Shown piece by piece: positions 51,241-60,235 of a stretch of 64,000 bases of DNA. The DNA is taken from NCBI RefSeq assembly GCF_003096275.1, contig NZ_QENQ01000001.1:3329565-3393564 (forward strand), read 5' to 3'. Source of the DNA: Sphingomonas pokkalii. Lineage in GTDB: Bacteria > Pseudomonadota > Alphaproteobacteria > Sphingomonadales > Sphingomonadaceae. The notes beneath the pieces are model-generated. The model was not told the origin of the DNA and made no database searches. It worked only from the letters and a program-made list of their open reading frames with translations. The position numbers and the translations under genes are program-made. The first letter of the stretch is position 1. The number at the start of each line of letters is the position of its first letter.

Positions 51241-52860
51241 TTAGAGCTGGTGCGCCGCGCGGAGGCTGGCGGCGGCCTGCTCCCCGATGATCGCACAGGG
51301 CGCCTGCGTGTTGCCGGTGGCGACACGCGGCATGATCGAGCTGTCGGCAATACGGAGCCCTTCGATGCCGTAGACGCGCAGCGCCCCATCCACCACCGAC
51401 ATGCTGTCGCGGCCCATCTTCGCCGTGCAGGTCTGGTGCCAATAGGTCACCGCCGCATCGCGCACATATTCCTTCAACGCCTCGCGGGAGAGCTTGCCGG
51501 GCATCGCCTCGCCGCGCACCAGCGTCCGGAAGGCCTGCGCGTTGCCGAGGTCGCGGCAGAGCTCGACGCATGCCAACGCGGCTTCCATGTCGGCAGGGTC
51601 CGACATCATGTTGGCGTCGATCTGCAGCGGTACCGCAGCGTCGGCGCTCCGAAGCCGCAGGCGCCCGCGGCTATGCGGCCGCGCCAGGCCGGCGAACATC
51701 GTCCAGCCATGTTCGGGCACGCCGCGCGCCGCGGTCCGCTCGCTCGGCACCGGGAACTCGACCTGGCAGAACAGCAGGTCGGGCGCGGTCAGTTCGGGGC
51801 GGCTCTTCCAGTACAGCGTGGCTTCGCTGCCGCTGTTGCGCGGTGCGATCGGCGCCGCATATTCCCAGATGCACCCGAAGGAGACATGGTCCTGCAGATT
51901 GGCGCCGACCCCGGGCAGGTGCTGGCGGACCGGGATGCCGACTCGGCGCAACTCGGCTTCGTCGCCGATGCCGGAGTGCATCAGCACCTTGGGCGTCTGC
52001 ATCGCGCCCATCGACAGGACGACCTCGTGCACCGCGCCGATGCGTTGGCGCTGGCCGCCCCGCACGATGTCGACGCCGACGGCGCGGTTCCCCTCGAAGG
52101 CGATCCGCTCGACCGTCGTCCCCGTCACCACGGTGAGGTTCGGGCGATCGAGATAGGGGTGCACATAGGCGCGGAACAGCGAGTGGCGGCGGCCGTCGCG
52201 GACCAGCATGTCGCTGATCGCGACGCCGCCTTCGCCTTCCATCATCCGCCCGTTCGGGCTGTCATAGCTGGGAATCCCCAGCGCGTTCGCAGCGTCGAGA
52301 AGCGCATGGGCGACCGGGCTCGGATCCGCCGCGGGCTGGACCCAGACCGGGCCGTTCGAGCCACGGCGAAGCGGATCGGGCGCGCCCTGCCAGTTCTCGA
52401 TACGGCGATAGATATCGAGGACGTTCTGGTAGTTCCAGCGCTCGTCCCCGGCTTCCTCGGCGAAATGGTCCCAGTCGCTGCGATGGCCGCGCGCCCACAC
52501 CATGACGTTGATGCTGGAGCCGCCGCCCAGTCCCTTGCCCATCGACATCGGCAGCGCGCGACCGTTGAGATGGGGGTTCGGCTCGGCGGTGAAGCGCCAG
52601 TCGCGCTCGCCGCCGAGATTGGTCGGCCACAGCGCGGGATCGAGCACGGCCTCGGCCTCGTCGCTGCCGCCGGCCTCGATCAGCAGGACCTGCACCGCCT
52701 CGTTCTCGGCCAGCCGCCGCGCGACGACCGAGCCGGAGGCGCCGGCGCCGCAAACGATGAAGTCATAGGCGGGCTTGAGTTCTGCGGTCAGCCGGGCCTG
52801 GTTTTCGGCAGCGCGGCGCTGGAAGTCCTGCGCGTCGTCGTGATTTGCATGGGTCATCAT
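51241..52860 (-). CDS. GMC-family FAD oxidoreductase
   Basis: A 539-residue glucose-methanol-choline oxidoreductase. The Rossmann motif is FIVCGAGASGSVVARRLAE, followed by LLIEAGG, the GMC-1 signature GKGLGGGSSINVMVWARGH, and the GMC-2 region LSMGAMQTPKVLMHSGIG. The C-terminal active site reads TYWHQTCTAKMG (catalytic His) and ATGNTQAPCAIIGEQAA (second residue is Asn instead of the usual His). It probably oxidises an alcohol. ATG 52860 follows GAAGGAG. The OmpR-type regulator follows on the same strand. Confidence 0.93.
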   Translation of the reverse strand: MMTHANHDDAQDFQRRAAENQARLTAELKPAYDFIVCGAGASGSVVARRLAENEAVQVLLIEAGGSDEAEAVLDPALWPTNLGGERDWRFTAEPNPHLNGRALPMSMGKGLGGGSSINVMVWARGHRSDWDHFAEEAGDERWNYQNVLDIYRRIENWQGAPDPLRRGSNGPVWVQPAADPSPVAHALLDAANALGIPSYDSPNGRMMEGEGGVAISDMLVRDGRRHSLFRAYVHPYLDRPNLTVVTGTTVERIAFEGNRAVGVDIVRGGQRQRIGAVHEVVLSMGAMQTPKVLMHSGIGDEAELRRVGIPVRQHLPGVGANLQDHVSFGCIWEYAAPIAPRNSGSEATLYWKSRPELTAPDLLFCQVEFPVPSERTAARGVPEHGWTMFAGLARPHSRGRLRLRSADAAVPLQIDANMMSDPADMEAALACVELCRDLGNAQAFRTLVRGEAMPGKLSREALKEYVRDAAVTYWHQTCTAKMGRDSMSVVDGALRVYGIEGLRIADSSIMPRVATGNTQAPCAIIGEQAAASLRAAHQL

Positions 52861-52887
52861 CAACTCCTTCGAATGGTTGATGCGCAA

Positions 52888-53298
52888 GCAGGCGGAAGGC
52901 GCGCGCCTCCGTCGGCGCGGAGGCGGCGCAATGCACGCCGCGGACCGCGCCGCAGGAAGGTGGCTCTCGACATGTTTGCGCGACCGGTATGCCGAGCGCT
53001 GGGGCTCGGACGAACCGGCGTTCCGAAGGGGGTGAACTCGCTGAGGGCCTTCGGTGCAGCCCAGGTATCATTTCTATCAAATTTGGCAATGCTGCCGAAT
53101 GCGGTATTTGGCTACAAGTCTGTAACAATGCCGCGACAAGGGGCGACCTGTCGAAGTCTCGCGGCTAGCTTGCTGCTCACGTCGATCATTGTGGGGACGT
53201 GAAAGGACGCGCGCGGCCATGAACACGGCGCGTCGTTGCTGCATCGGCGGGAGGACTTCGCACTCGCCGGCAGGAAGACGGCGCGGCTGCGGGAAGGC
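52888..53298. other. 411-base gap upstream of the GMC gene
   Basis: No supported gene. A GC hairpin (GCCTCCG...CGGAGGC at about 52910) is near the GMC start, and an AT-rich stretch at about 53075-53135 (with TTTCTATCAAATTTGG) is the best candidate for a promoter. Short frames here have no features. Confidence 0.4.
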
Positions 53299-54381
53299 TT
53301 ATCGTTTCGTGCGACCGACCGACCGCAGCTTGCGATCCAGCGACCGCAGCCGCACCTCGTTGGAAGCCACCGCGGCAAGTGCCCGGATCGTCTTGGTTTC
53401 GCGCTCGTCGATCACGCGCGGCTTGCAATCGATCACGCAGAGCGATCCGACGATGAAGCCTTCGTCGTCCAGGACCGGCGCGCCGGCGTAGAAGCGGAAG
53501 CCGGGCGCCCCGGCCACGGCGGGATTGGCGGCGAAGCGCGAATCGGCCGACAGATCCGGCACCGTGAATACGTCGCGCTGCAGGATCGTATGGTTGCAAA
53601 AGGCCCAGCTGCGCGGCGTATCGGCCATGTCGAGGCCGATCTTCGACTTGAACCATTGTTTGGTCGGGGTCAGCAACGTCAGCAGGGCGATCGGCGCCTC
53701 CAGGCTCTGGGCCGCCAGCCAGGTAAGCCGGTCGAAGCTTTCCTCGCTTTGGGAATGCAGCAAGCCGGAGCGTTCGACCGCCATCAGCCGGCGGCGCTCG
53801 TCCTGCGAGACCGGGAAGGCGACGCCCCATTCCTCAAAATCATTGTCCTCCGCGGCGAACACGGAACCGCGCAGCTGCGCCAAGGCCGCGGTCGGCGTGG
53901 CGGCGCGGCTGATCCTGGCTTCAAGGTCCGAAGGCACCGCGCCTTCCTCGCCGACGGCGACGATCCGGGTGGTGGCGATCGCCTTGTTGGCGGCGAGGCT
54001 GTGCAACAAGGCCTCACTGTTCAGCCCCGAGGTGCAGTCCACCAGAATACCGAACGGCTGCGCGGAGCCGATCGCCACCAGTGCGGCAAGAACGTCGTCG
54101 AAATAGTCGATGGCGAAGTCGGCGGCATTCTCGGCGGCGGCGCGATATGCCGGCAGCCGGTCGCCGGTGGCCACGACGATGAGGATCGCGGACGGAGCGG
54201 CTTCGGCAGGTGGCTGCCTGCTGTCGATCAGCGCGACGACATCGGCATGATAGACGCGGCGGTGGCCACCCGGTGTCTTCCACGAAGGGATCGTCCCGCC
54301 TTCGATCAGCACCTGCGCGGTACGTACCGAGATGCCCAGCAGCTTCGCGGCATCGGCGGTCGTCAAAATGTCCTTCTTCAC
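53299..54381 (-). CDS. Excisionase-type HTH + receiver-like + GAF protein
   Basis: A 360-residue protein with three parts. Residues 1-55 are a MerR/excisionase-type HTH (LTTADAAKLLGISVRTAQVL; TPGGHRRVYHADVV). About 65-175 is a receiver-like domain with an Asp at the usual site (FGILVDCTSGLNSEAL) but little else conserved. About 200-350 is a GAF domain (EAPIALLTLLTPTKQWFKS; RSWAFCNHTILQRD; GFRFYAGAPVLDDEGFIVG). It may couple a small signal or redox state to transcription; Cys in SWAFCNH and VGSLCVID are conserved GAF features in this subgroup. GTG 54381 follows GGAAG; a longer frame to 54435 is open. Confidence 0.8.
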   Translation of the reverse strand: MKKDILTTADAAKLLGISVRTAQVLIEGGTIPSWKTPGGHRRVYHADVVALIDSRQPPAEAAPSAILIVVATGDRLPAYRAAAENAADFAIDYFDDVLAALVAIGSAQPFGILVDCTSGLNSEALLHSLAANKAIATTRIVAVGEEGAVPSDLEARISRAATPTAALAQLRGSVFAAEDNDFEEWGVAFPVSQDERRRLMAVERSGLLHSQSEESFDRLTWLAAQSLEAPIALLTLLTPTKQWFKSKIGLDMADTPRSWAFCNHTILQRDVFTVPDLSADSRFAANPAVAGAPGFRFYAGAPVLDDEGFIVGSLCVIDCKPRVIDERETKTIRALAAVASNEVRLRSLDRKLRSVGRTKR

Positions 54382-54605
54382 GCTTCCGACTCCCTGACCG
54401 CCGGATCCGTCTCCACCGTCAAGCGGCTTCCACAATCTGCTCGAGCGATGTTCCAGACCGATATATTGATAGAATCGGCAATTTAAAGAGCGATCGATGG
54501 TGGCGAAAGTGCGGTGAGCCGTTGGGCAGCGCTAAATGGCTGCGGACGTAACCTTAAGCATCGTCTCCGCGCTTTTCAGAAGATAGGTGCAGGGTATCCG
54601 TATTC

Positions 54606-54758
54606 ATGAATGCGGTGCTCAATGGTCCTGCCAAGAGGTATGGCATGACGGAAGAACAGGTGCGCACGATATCGCAGAGGATGCACCAGAAAGCCGACCC
54701 CGTGCTTCTGATGCTTTTGTGTCTCTCGCCGTTCTGCGACTGGGTGGTCGCTCCTTGA
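54606..54758 (+). CDS. Possible small protein (50 aa)
   Basis: A 50-codon frame with a plausible helical start (KRYGMTEEQVRTISQRMHQK) and a hydrophobic, Cys-containing end (LLMLLCLSPFCDW). No clear ribosome site, no family recognised. Its last codons lie inside the hairpin at 54736. The surrounding 407-base gap (54382-54788) is otherwise empty apart from an AT-rich promoter-like stretch near 54455-54500. Confidence 0.25.
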   Translation: MNAVLNGPAKRYGMTEEQVRTISQRMHQKADPVLLMLLCLSPFCDWVVAP

Positions 54759-54781
54759 GAAACGAGCGGCCACCCAGTCGC
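54736..54781. terminator. Hairpin after the P450 gene
   Basis: GCGACTGGGTGGTCGCTC (54736-54753) pairs with 54764-54781 over 18 bases with one G-U pair and a 10-base loop. It lies 8 bases after the P450 stop. There is no T-tract on either strand, so it may end transcription inefficiently or stabilise the mRNA end. Confidence 0.55.
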
Positions 54782-54788
54782 GGCAATA

Positions 54789-56081
54789 TTATGCAGCGCC
54801 TGGGCGCGGCAGCCGGACCATCACCTGCTGGTACCCGTTGATGAAGGTCGACGGAACCCGCACGGAGTCCGCAGCGACGTCGAAGGCGGGGATGCGGCGC
54901 AGGATCTCCTCCCACAGCGTCCGCACCTGCAGGTCCGCCAGTCGCGCGCCGATGCAGCGATGCACGCCGAACCCGAAGGCGAGGTGGCGCCGCGCGTTGG
55001 GGCGCTCCAGGACGAAATCGTCCGGACGCTCGAACAGCGCCTCGTCGCGATTGGCGGAGAGGTACCACAAGATCACCTTGTCCCCGCGCCGGACGTGCTG
55101 GCCGCGGATGGTGACATCCCGCGTCGCCGTGCGCCGCATATGCGCGATCGGGGTCTGCCAGCGGAGCAGCTCGGGGGTGAGGTTCGCGAGCAGGTCCGGG
55201 TCCGCGCGCAGCTTCTGCAAGGCGTCCGGAAAGGCATGCATCGCCACGATGCTGCCGCTGATGCTGTTGCGCGTGGTGTCGTTGCCGCCGACGATGAGCA
55301 GCAGGACGTTGCCGTAGAATTCCGGTTTGGGCATGTGCCGGGTCTCTTCGCCCTGGGCGAGCAGCGAAATCAGGTCGTCGCCGCCGGGCGTTTCGAGCCG
55401 CGCCGCCCAGATCGCGTCGAAGGTGCCGAAGCATTCCTGCATCAGCCGCATCTTGTTCTCGGGCGTGGTATAGGCGGGATGCCCGGGAAGCGCGACCATC
55501 GCTTCGGACCAGCGGATCAGGTCGCGCGATCGCTCCTGGGGAAAGCCGAGCAGCAGCGCCAGCGTTCGCGCGGTCAGCTCGATCGAGACGCGGTCCACCC
55601 AGTCGAACCATTCGCCGCGGGGCAGTGCCTCCAGGATTTCCGCGCACCAGGCGCGGATTTGGGGTTCCATCTGCGCCAGCCGCTCGGGGGAAAAGGCGGG
55701 CGCGATCACCCGGCGCTGCGTCGCGTGCCGCGGCGGGTCCATCGAGATGAAGGCCGGGAAGAACTGGGGATCGTCGGCGCTCGATCCGATGGTGATGCCG
55801 CCATTGGCATGCGCCGAGGAGAAGGTCTCGGTATCGAGCTCGATGGCTTCGATGTCGCTGTGCCGGGTGATCGACCAATAGGGCGCGAACCGGCCTTCGG
55901 CACAATAATGCACCGGCGCTTCGTGCCGAAGCCGCGCGAGGTAGCGCGGTGCGAACCCGGCGCTGAACAGATCGGGCTGGGCAACGTCCAGCGCCGCGAT
56001 CGGCAGCTGATGGAGATCCTGTTCGAAGCGCTGCGCGTTCGAGGCGGCGGAGCTGTTCTCGGTGGTTTGCTCTTGGGTCAT
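54789..56081 (-). CDS. Cytochrome P450
   Basis: A 430-residue bacterial P450. The I-helix is LLIVGGNDTTRNSISGS (acid-Thr pair replaced by N-D-T-T), the ExxR-type K-helix is LLRWQTPIAHMRR region with preceding Glu (PELLRWQ), and the heme ligand is in AFGFGVHRCIGARLA. NDTTRNS resembles CYP153/CYP108-type hydroxylases of alkanes or terpenes. No ferredoxin or ferredoxin reductase gene is nearby, so it must use partners from elsewhere. ATG 56081 gives a normal start. The hydrolase gene upstream is on the same strand. Confidence 0.93.
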   Translation of the reverse strand: MTQEQTTENSSAASNAQRFEQDLHQLPIAALDVAQPDLFSAGFAPRYLARLRHEAPVHYCAEGRFAPYWSITRHSDIEAIELDTETFSSAHANGGITIGSSADDPQFFPAFISMDPPRHATQRRVIAPAFSPERLAQMEPQIRAWCAEILEALPRGEWFDWVDRVSIELTARTLALLLGFPQERSRDLIRWSEAMVALPGHPAYTTPENKMRLMQECFGTFDAIWAARLETPGGDDLISLLAQGEETRHMPKPEFYGNVLLLIVGGNDTTRNSISGSIVAMHAFPDALQKLRADPDLLANLTPELLRWQTPIAHMRRTATRDVTIRGQHVRRGDKVILWYLSANRDEALFERPDDFVLERPNARRHLAFGFGVHRCIGARLADLQVRTLWEEILRRIPAFDVAADSVRVPSTFINGYQQVMVRLPRPGAA

Positions 56082-56136
56082 GGCGCAGCATGCCGGCGCT
56101 TGCGCTACCGTCCCGCTACGGTTCGCCTTGCGGTCG

Positions 56137-57045
56137 TCACCGACGTAGCGGCGCGCGCCTCGAGCGAGCGGGGCGGGCGCCGTCCAGGAAGGTCAGCAAC
56201 GCGCGGTTGAACAGCGCCGGATTCTGCCATGGAAGGAAGTGCCCTGCGGCCGGAAACAGCTCCAGCTGCGCCGACGGGATCGCGTTGGCCAGCGCGCGGA
56301 AATGCGCGGGCAGAATGAACTCGTCCTCCTCCGAGCCGGCGATCGTCACCCGTGTGCGGATCCGCCGGAGCTGCACCGGGCGGATGTCTTCCTGGCGCGC
56401 CTGCATCGCGCGCACGGCCTGTTGCAGCCGACCTAACCCGCTCGGTTCCGGCGAGCGCGCGGCATAGTCCGCCACGAGGCGGGGCGCGACCGTTGCGAGG
56501 ATCGGTGCATCGCCCGCATTGGGGCGAACGCTCGCCTTGTCCATGTTGGCGCCAAAGGCGTAGATGGCGCCCAGCCGCTGCGGCGCACGCATCGCGACCA
56601 GCAAGGCGACGATCGCCCCGTCGCTCCAGCCGATGAGCGCCGGCTTGGCCAGATGGAGATGGTCCAGCACCGCCAGCACGTCCGCCGCGAGCAGGTCGTA
56701 GCGCAGCGGCAGCGGACCCATCGTGCTCCGGCCATGGCCGCGGCTGTCGATCAGGATGACCCGGTGGCTCGACGCGAGGAGCGCCGGGACCTGCGCGTCC
56801 CAGCTGCGGCTGCTGGTCAGCCCGCCGTGCAGCAATACCACCGGCTTGCCCTTCCCGATGCTGGCGTACCAGATGCGGGCGCCCTTGCTTTCGACATAGT
56901 CGCCGCGGGGATCGATGGCGGTCGCTTCGCTGCGGACCGCCGTCTGCTGCGCAACCGGCGTGGCGATCGCGGGGACGCCGGCGAAGATGCCCGCCGCGAG
57001 GCAGGCTGGCCACAGCAGGCTGGGCAACTGCACATTCCGTCGCAT
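56137..57045 (-). CDS. Secreted alpha/beta hydrolase (third, distinct)
   Basis: A 302-residue alpha/beta hydrolase with a signal peptide (WPACLAAGIFAGVPAIATP). The oxyanion site is VVLLHGGLTSSRSWDAQ; HRVILIDSRGHGRST follows; the nucleophile elbow reads ALIGWSDGAIVALL, where the usual GxSxG is GWSDG; the acid is in TIAGSEEDEFI and the His in PAAGHFLPWQNPALF. It is unlike hydrolases A and B. It lies just upstream of the P450 on the same strand (55 bases), so the two may act on one compound. Confidence 0.9.
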   Translation of the reverse strand: MRRNVQLPSLLWPACLAAGIFAGVPAIATPVAQQTAVRSEATAIDPRGDYVESKGARIWYASIGKGKPVVLLHGGLTSSRSWDAQVPALLASSHRVILIDSRGHGRSTMGPLPLRYDLLAADVLAVLDHLHLAKPALIGWSDGAIVALLVAMRAPQRLGAIYAFGANMDKASVRPNAGDAPILATVAPRLVADYAARSPEPSGLGRLQQAVRAMQARQEDIRPVQLRRIRTRVTIAGSEEDEFILPAHFRALANAIPSAQLELFPAAGHFLPWQNPALFNRALLTFLDGARPARSRRAPLRR

Positions 57046-57462
57046 CGTCGTTCTTCCTCATGTGGCGGCGGCAACGCCCAGCCGTTCCGCGAAAAGGGCC
57101 GGGCGGCAGGGGGCCGCCGGGCCAGGACGGTGCCTTCGCAGAAGAAGGCGTCGGGTCGCAACGCCGTCCTGCGCCTGGCTGGATGTCGTTGCGGCTACAA
57201 TACAGCGCTCCAAGGATACAGTTGTAACAACGCTGACGATATTCTTTATCGTTCGACTTTCGATCGCTTGGATGGTGGTATCATTTTGTATTTTCTTGAC
57301 AGGGTGAACGGGTCGATGTCGGCGCGCGTTGCGGGCCGCATATTTCCTATGTGACCAGATTATTACCAATGAAGTTGGTTATTTCTTCTCTAAAGCGCCT
57401 TCGGAGATTAATTTGGTCAGGTCAATGCATGCATTTGACGATAAGTGTTTCCTGGAGGATTT
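57046..57462. promoter_or_regulatory. Divergent hydrolase/outer-membrane-protein gap
   Basis: A 417-base gap with no supported gene. The AT-rich segment (about 57195-57400) includes TTGACA at about 57296 on the plus strand and several T-runs, and should hold the promoters of both flanking genes. No clear operator. Confidence 0.4.
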
Positions 57463-58188
57463 GTGCGTATCTTGATTTCTGTTGCCGCTGCTGCTGGCGC
57501 CCTGCTGACCGCGATGCCCGCCCTTGCGCAGGATGGCGCAACTGCCGACGAGCCCCGCGCCGGATCGATCTATGTAGCCGGCTTTCTGGGCGACCGGTTC
57601 GGTCGCGAACAAACCCTGCGCGGTGCGACGCCGGCCGGTCTGCCCCGGGTGATCGAAACCGACGCCAAGGACGGTCTCACGGGCGGCCTGGTGCTCGGTG
57701 CCGTCGCCGCCACGGGTGACTGGGGGCGGGCGCGTGTCGAGGCCGAGTTCTCGGCCAGCCGCAACACGCTCAAGCGGCTGAACCTCAACGGCCAGCAGCG
57801 CACGCTGCTGGAGGGCAGCCGCTCGGTGACCACCGAGATGGTCAACATCCTCTACGATACGCCGCGCATCGCCGAACGCCTGCGCTTCACGCTGGGTGCC
57901 GGCGTCGGGCATGGCGCGATCGACTATGACACGCGCTATCTGGTCGCCGCGGCGGGTCCGGAGATCAACATCCCGACCAGCGTCTCGGGCAAGATCGCGC
58001 TTCAGGGTATCGCCGGCGCCTCGGTCGCACTGGGCGGCGGACTCGAACTGACCACCGACGTGCGCTATTCGCGCATCGCCCGGCACCAGGTGGAGCGATT
58101 CAACGCAACCGCGGGCACGCTCGATTCGGTGCTTTCGGCGCGGTACAGCAACGTGGTCGCGACCGCGGGCTTCCGCTTCTTCTTCTGA
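57463..58188 (+). CDS. Outer-membrane beta-barrel protein
   Basis: A 241-residue protein with a signal peptide (ISVAAAAGALLTAMPALAQ). Alternating amphipathic strands follow (SIYVAGFLGDRFGR; GLVLGAVAATGDWGRARVEAEF; LRFTLGAGVGHGAI; LELTTDVRYSRIARHQVE), ending VVATAGFRFFF with the terminal Phe typical of outer-membrane proteins. It matches the small OmpA-like/porin-like 8-strand family in general form; no OmpA peptidoglycan domain. GTG 57463 follows GGAGG by 4 bases. Role unknown. Confidence 0.85.
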   Translation: MRILISVAAAAGALLTAMPALAQDGATADEPRAGSIYVAGFLGDRFGREQTLRGATPAGLPRVIETDAKDGLTGGLVLGAVAATGDWGRARVEAEFSASRNTLKRLNLNGQQRTLLEGSRSVTTEMVNILYDTPRIAERLRFTLGAGVGHGAIDYDTRYLVAAAGPEINIPTSVSGKIALQGIAGASVALGGGLELTTDVRYSRIARHQVERFNATAGTLDSVLSARYSNVVATAGFRFFF

Positions 58189-58231
58189 TGCGCCGGGGCC
58201 GCGGCGCAGCGTTGCCGCGGCCCCGATCGGT

Positions 58232-59164
58232 TCAGGCGTTGGCGGACATTGCGCGTGCCAGCGCGATGAAGGCCTTCAGCGCTGCGGACTGGTTGCGACG
58301 CCCGGGATAATAAAGGGCGAGCGGCGCGCCGGGTGGCGTCCAGTCTTCCAGCAAGCGGACCAGCCGGCCGGCTGCGATGTCCTCGAGGACGTTGGACTCC
58401 ATGAAGAAGCCGATGCCGATGCCGTCCAGCACTGCCATGCGCGCCAGATGCGGTTCGTCGAGCGTGACCGGCCCGGCGACGTCGACATGGAGGGTTTCCC
58501 CATCTCGCGTGAACTGCCAGCGATAGCGTGCGCCGTTGGGAAGGCGGATGCGGATACAGGGATGCCCCAGCAGGTCGGAAGGTGTCTTGGGCGCTTCGTG
58601 CGTCGCCAGATAGTCCGGCGTGGCGACGACGGCAAACCGGCGCGCCGGCCCGAGCGGGAGAGCGATCATATCGGTCGGCACCAGCTCGGCGGTGCGGATG
58701 CCGAGATCGAAGCCGCTGTCGACCACGTCGATCAGCTTCCCCTCGGTCACGAGGTCGATATGCACTTGCGGATAGCGACGCAGATATTCGAGGATCAGCG
58801 GGGCGAAGACCTCCTGCGCGGCGGTGGCGAAGGCATTGATCCGGATGGTGCCCGACGGGGTCGCCTGTTGCGACCGCGCGGTCCGCATCGCCTCCTGGAT
58901 GTCTTCGAGCGCGGGCCCCACCTGCTCGACGAAGCGGCGCCCGGCATCGGTCAGCGAAACGCTTCTGGTCGTGCGGTTGAACAGTTGCACGCCCAGCTGG
59001 CGCTCGATCTTGCCGATGCTGCTGCTCAGTGCGCTGGTCGACATGCCGAGTTCCAGCGCGGCCTGGCGGAAGGAGCCGCGTCGCGCGATCGCCATCACCG
59101 CTTCCAGTTCGATGAGACCGTCCTTGCTCACTGTCCCGCTTTTCCGAAGGCCACGTCCCGCCAT
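58232..59164 (-). CDS. LysR-family regulator
   Basis: A 310-residue LysR-type regulator. [23 protein letters not shown] with [17 protein letters not shown]; linker to about 90; effector-binding domain of two Rossmann-like subdomains ([31 protein letters not shown]). ATG 59164 is the most likely start; the open frame further upstream is antisense to the Ohr gene. It is divergent from the ohr-like gene at 59305, its probable target. Confidence 0.92.
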   Translation of the reverse strand: MAGRGLRKSGTVSKDGLIELEAVMAIARRGSFRQAALELGMSTSALSSSIGKIERQLGVQLFNRTTRSVSLTDAGRRFVEQVGPALEDIQEAMRTARSQQATPSGTIRINAFATAAQEVFAPLILEYLRRYPQVHIDLVTEGKLIDVVDSGFDLGIRTAELVPTDMIALPLGPARRFAVVATPDYLATHEAPKTPSDLLGHPCIRIRLPNGARYRWQFTRDGETLHVDVAGPVTLDEPHLARMAVLDGIGIGFFMESNVLEDIAAGRLVRLLEDWTPPGAPLALYYPGRRNQSAALKAFIALARAMSANA

Positions 59165-59304
59165 AGGCCGATTATCCAGGCATAGGTAACCCTCTAAGTG
59201 AGGACAGGTTGGCACGTGCCGCTGCTTCCTCGAAACATGGTGGCCGTCCCGGTGCCGGAAAGGCGGGGGCGGTGGCATCCGCCTGCAGATGAAGAGAGAA
59301 GTCC

Positions 59305-59733
59305 GTGATGAACATCCTGTACGAAACGCGCGCGCGGGTGGTCGGCGGTCGGGCGGGCCATGCGACGGTGGAAGACGGTGCCCTGGCGCTGACGCTCGCC
59401 ACGCCGCGGGCGCTGGGCGGCGGCGAGGAGAGCGGGACCAATCCGGAGCAGCTCTTCGCAACCAGCTTCGCGGCCTGCTTCCTCAGCGCCCTCCGCTTCG
59501 TGGCAAATCGACGCCGGCTCGCCCTCACCGACGACAGCGCGGTGGTCGCCGCGGTGGGGATCGGGATGCGCGAGGATGGGGCAGGGTTCGGGCTGCAGGT
59601 GGCATTGTCGGTCAGCCTGCCGGGGCTGGAACCGGGCCTGGCCGCCAAGCTGGTGGAGGAGGCGGACCAGATCTGCCCCTATTCGCACTTAGCGCGCGCG
59701 GGGGCGGAGATCCGCGTCGCCATCGACGACTGA
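59305..59733 (+). CDS. ohr: Organic hydroperoxide resistance protein (Ohr/OsmC family)
   Basis: A 142-residue Ohr. The two redox cysteines are present: Cys in [11 protein letters not shown] (peroxidatic) and Cys in [12 protein letters not shown] (resolving); the catalytic Arg/Glu sites are in the [13 protein letters not shown] and NPEQLF regions. It reduces organic peroxides with lipoyl-dependent partners. Divergent from the LysR gene, which probably controls it; Ohr is more often paired with OhrR (MarR type). Confidence 0.93.
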   Translation: MMNILYETRARVVGGRAGHATVEDGALALTLATPRALGGGEESGTNPEQLFATSFAACFLSALRFVANRRRLALTDDSAVVAAVGIGMREDGAGFGLQVALSVSLPGLEPGLAAKLVEEADQICPYSHLARAGAEIRVAIDD

Positions 59734-59765
59734 CGCGACCCGCTGCCTGCGGATCGCCACGTCGT

Positions 59766-60140
59766 TCAGCCTTCTTCCTCTATCTTGGCGTCGAACGCGG
59801 CGCGGCTCGCGGCCAGGCTGGCCAGATGGTTTTCCACCCAGCCGCCCAATTCGCGGCCCTGCGCGGCGAGCGAGGCGCCCATCGGGGTCAGCCGATATTC
59901 CACCTTGGGCGGCGTGGTGGGATAGACATCGCGGCACACCAGGCCGTCGCGCTCCAGTGCGCGCAAGGTGCGGGTCAGCATCTGTTGCGAAATGCCGGGC
60001 ACCGCGCGTCGCAGCGCATTGAAGCGTAATGCGCCTGACTGCAGCGTCACGACGATCGGCAAGGTCCAGCGATCGCCGATCCATCGCAGATGATGCGAAA
60101 GCTCGACGCAGCGGTGTGATCCTGGGTCCAGCAAAGTCAT
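59766..60140 (-). CDS. HxlR-family regulator
   Basis: A 124-residue HxlR-type winged-helix regulator ([54 protein letters not shown]). These sense quinones or electrophiles, often through a cysteine. It has a Cys near the N-terminus ([11 protein letters not shown]) that may serve this. Divergent from azoR, 95 bases apart; the HxlR/azoreductase pair is a common arrangement, and a repressor role is likely. Confidence 0.92.
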   Translation of the reverse strand: MTLLDPGSHRCVELSHHLRWIGDRWTLPIVVTLQSGALRFNALRRAVPGISQQMLTRTLRALERDGLVCRDVYPTTPPKVEYRLTPMGASLAAQGRELGGWVENHLASLAASRAAFDAKIEEEG

Positions 60141-60235
60141 ATGGATCTGACCATGTCAGGAAAATATGCGTTCTTGGCCGACGTTCAACCCGCCCGTACG
60201 GATCCTGCATTCCACCAACAGCAGGATAGTCAGCG

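Noticed and set aside
50374-53202. A 942-codon plus-strand frame across the OmpR-type regulator and GMC genes
   Set aside because: It is antisense to two well-supported genes, has no domain, and is rich in His, Arg, Gln and Ala, as expected for a mirror frame in high-GC DNA.
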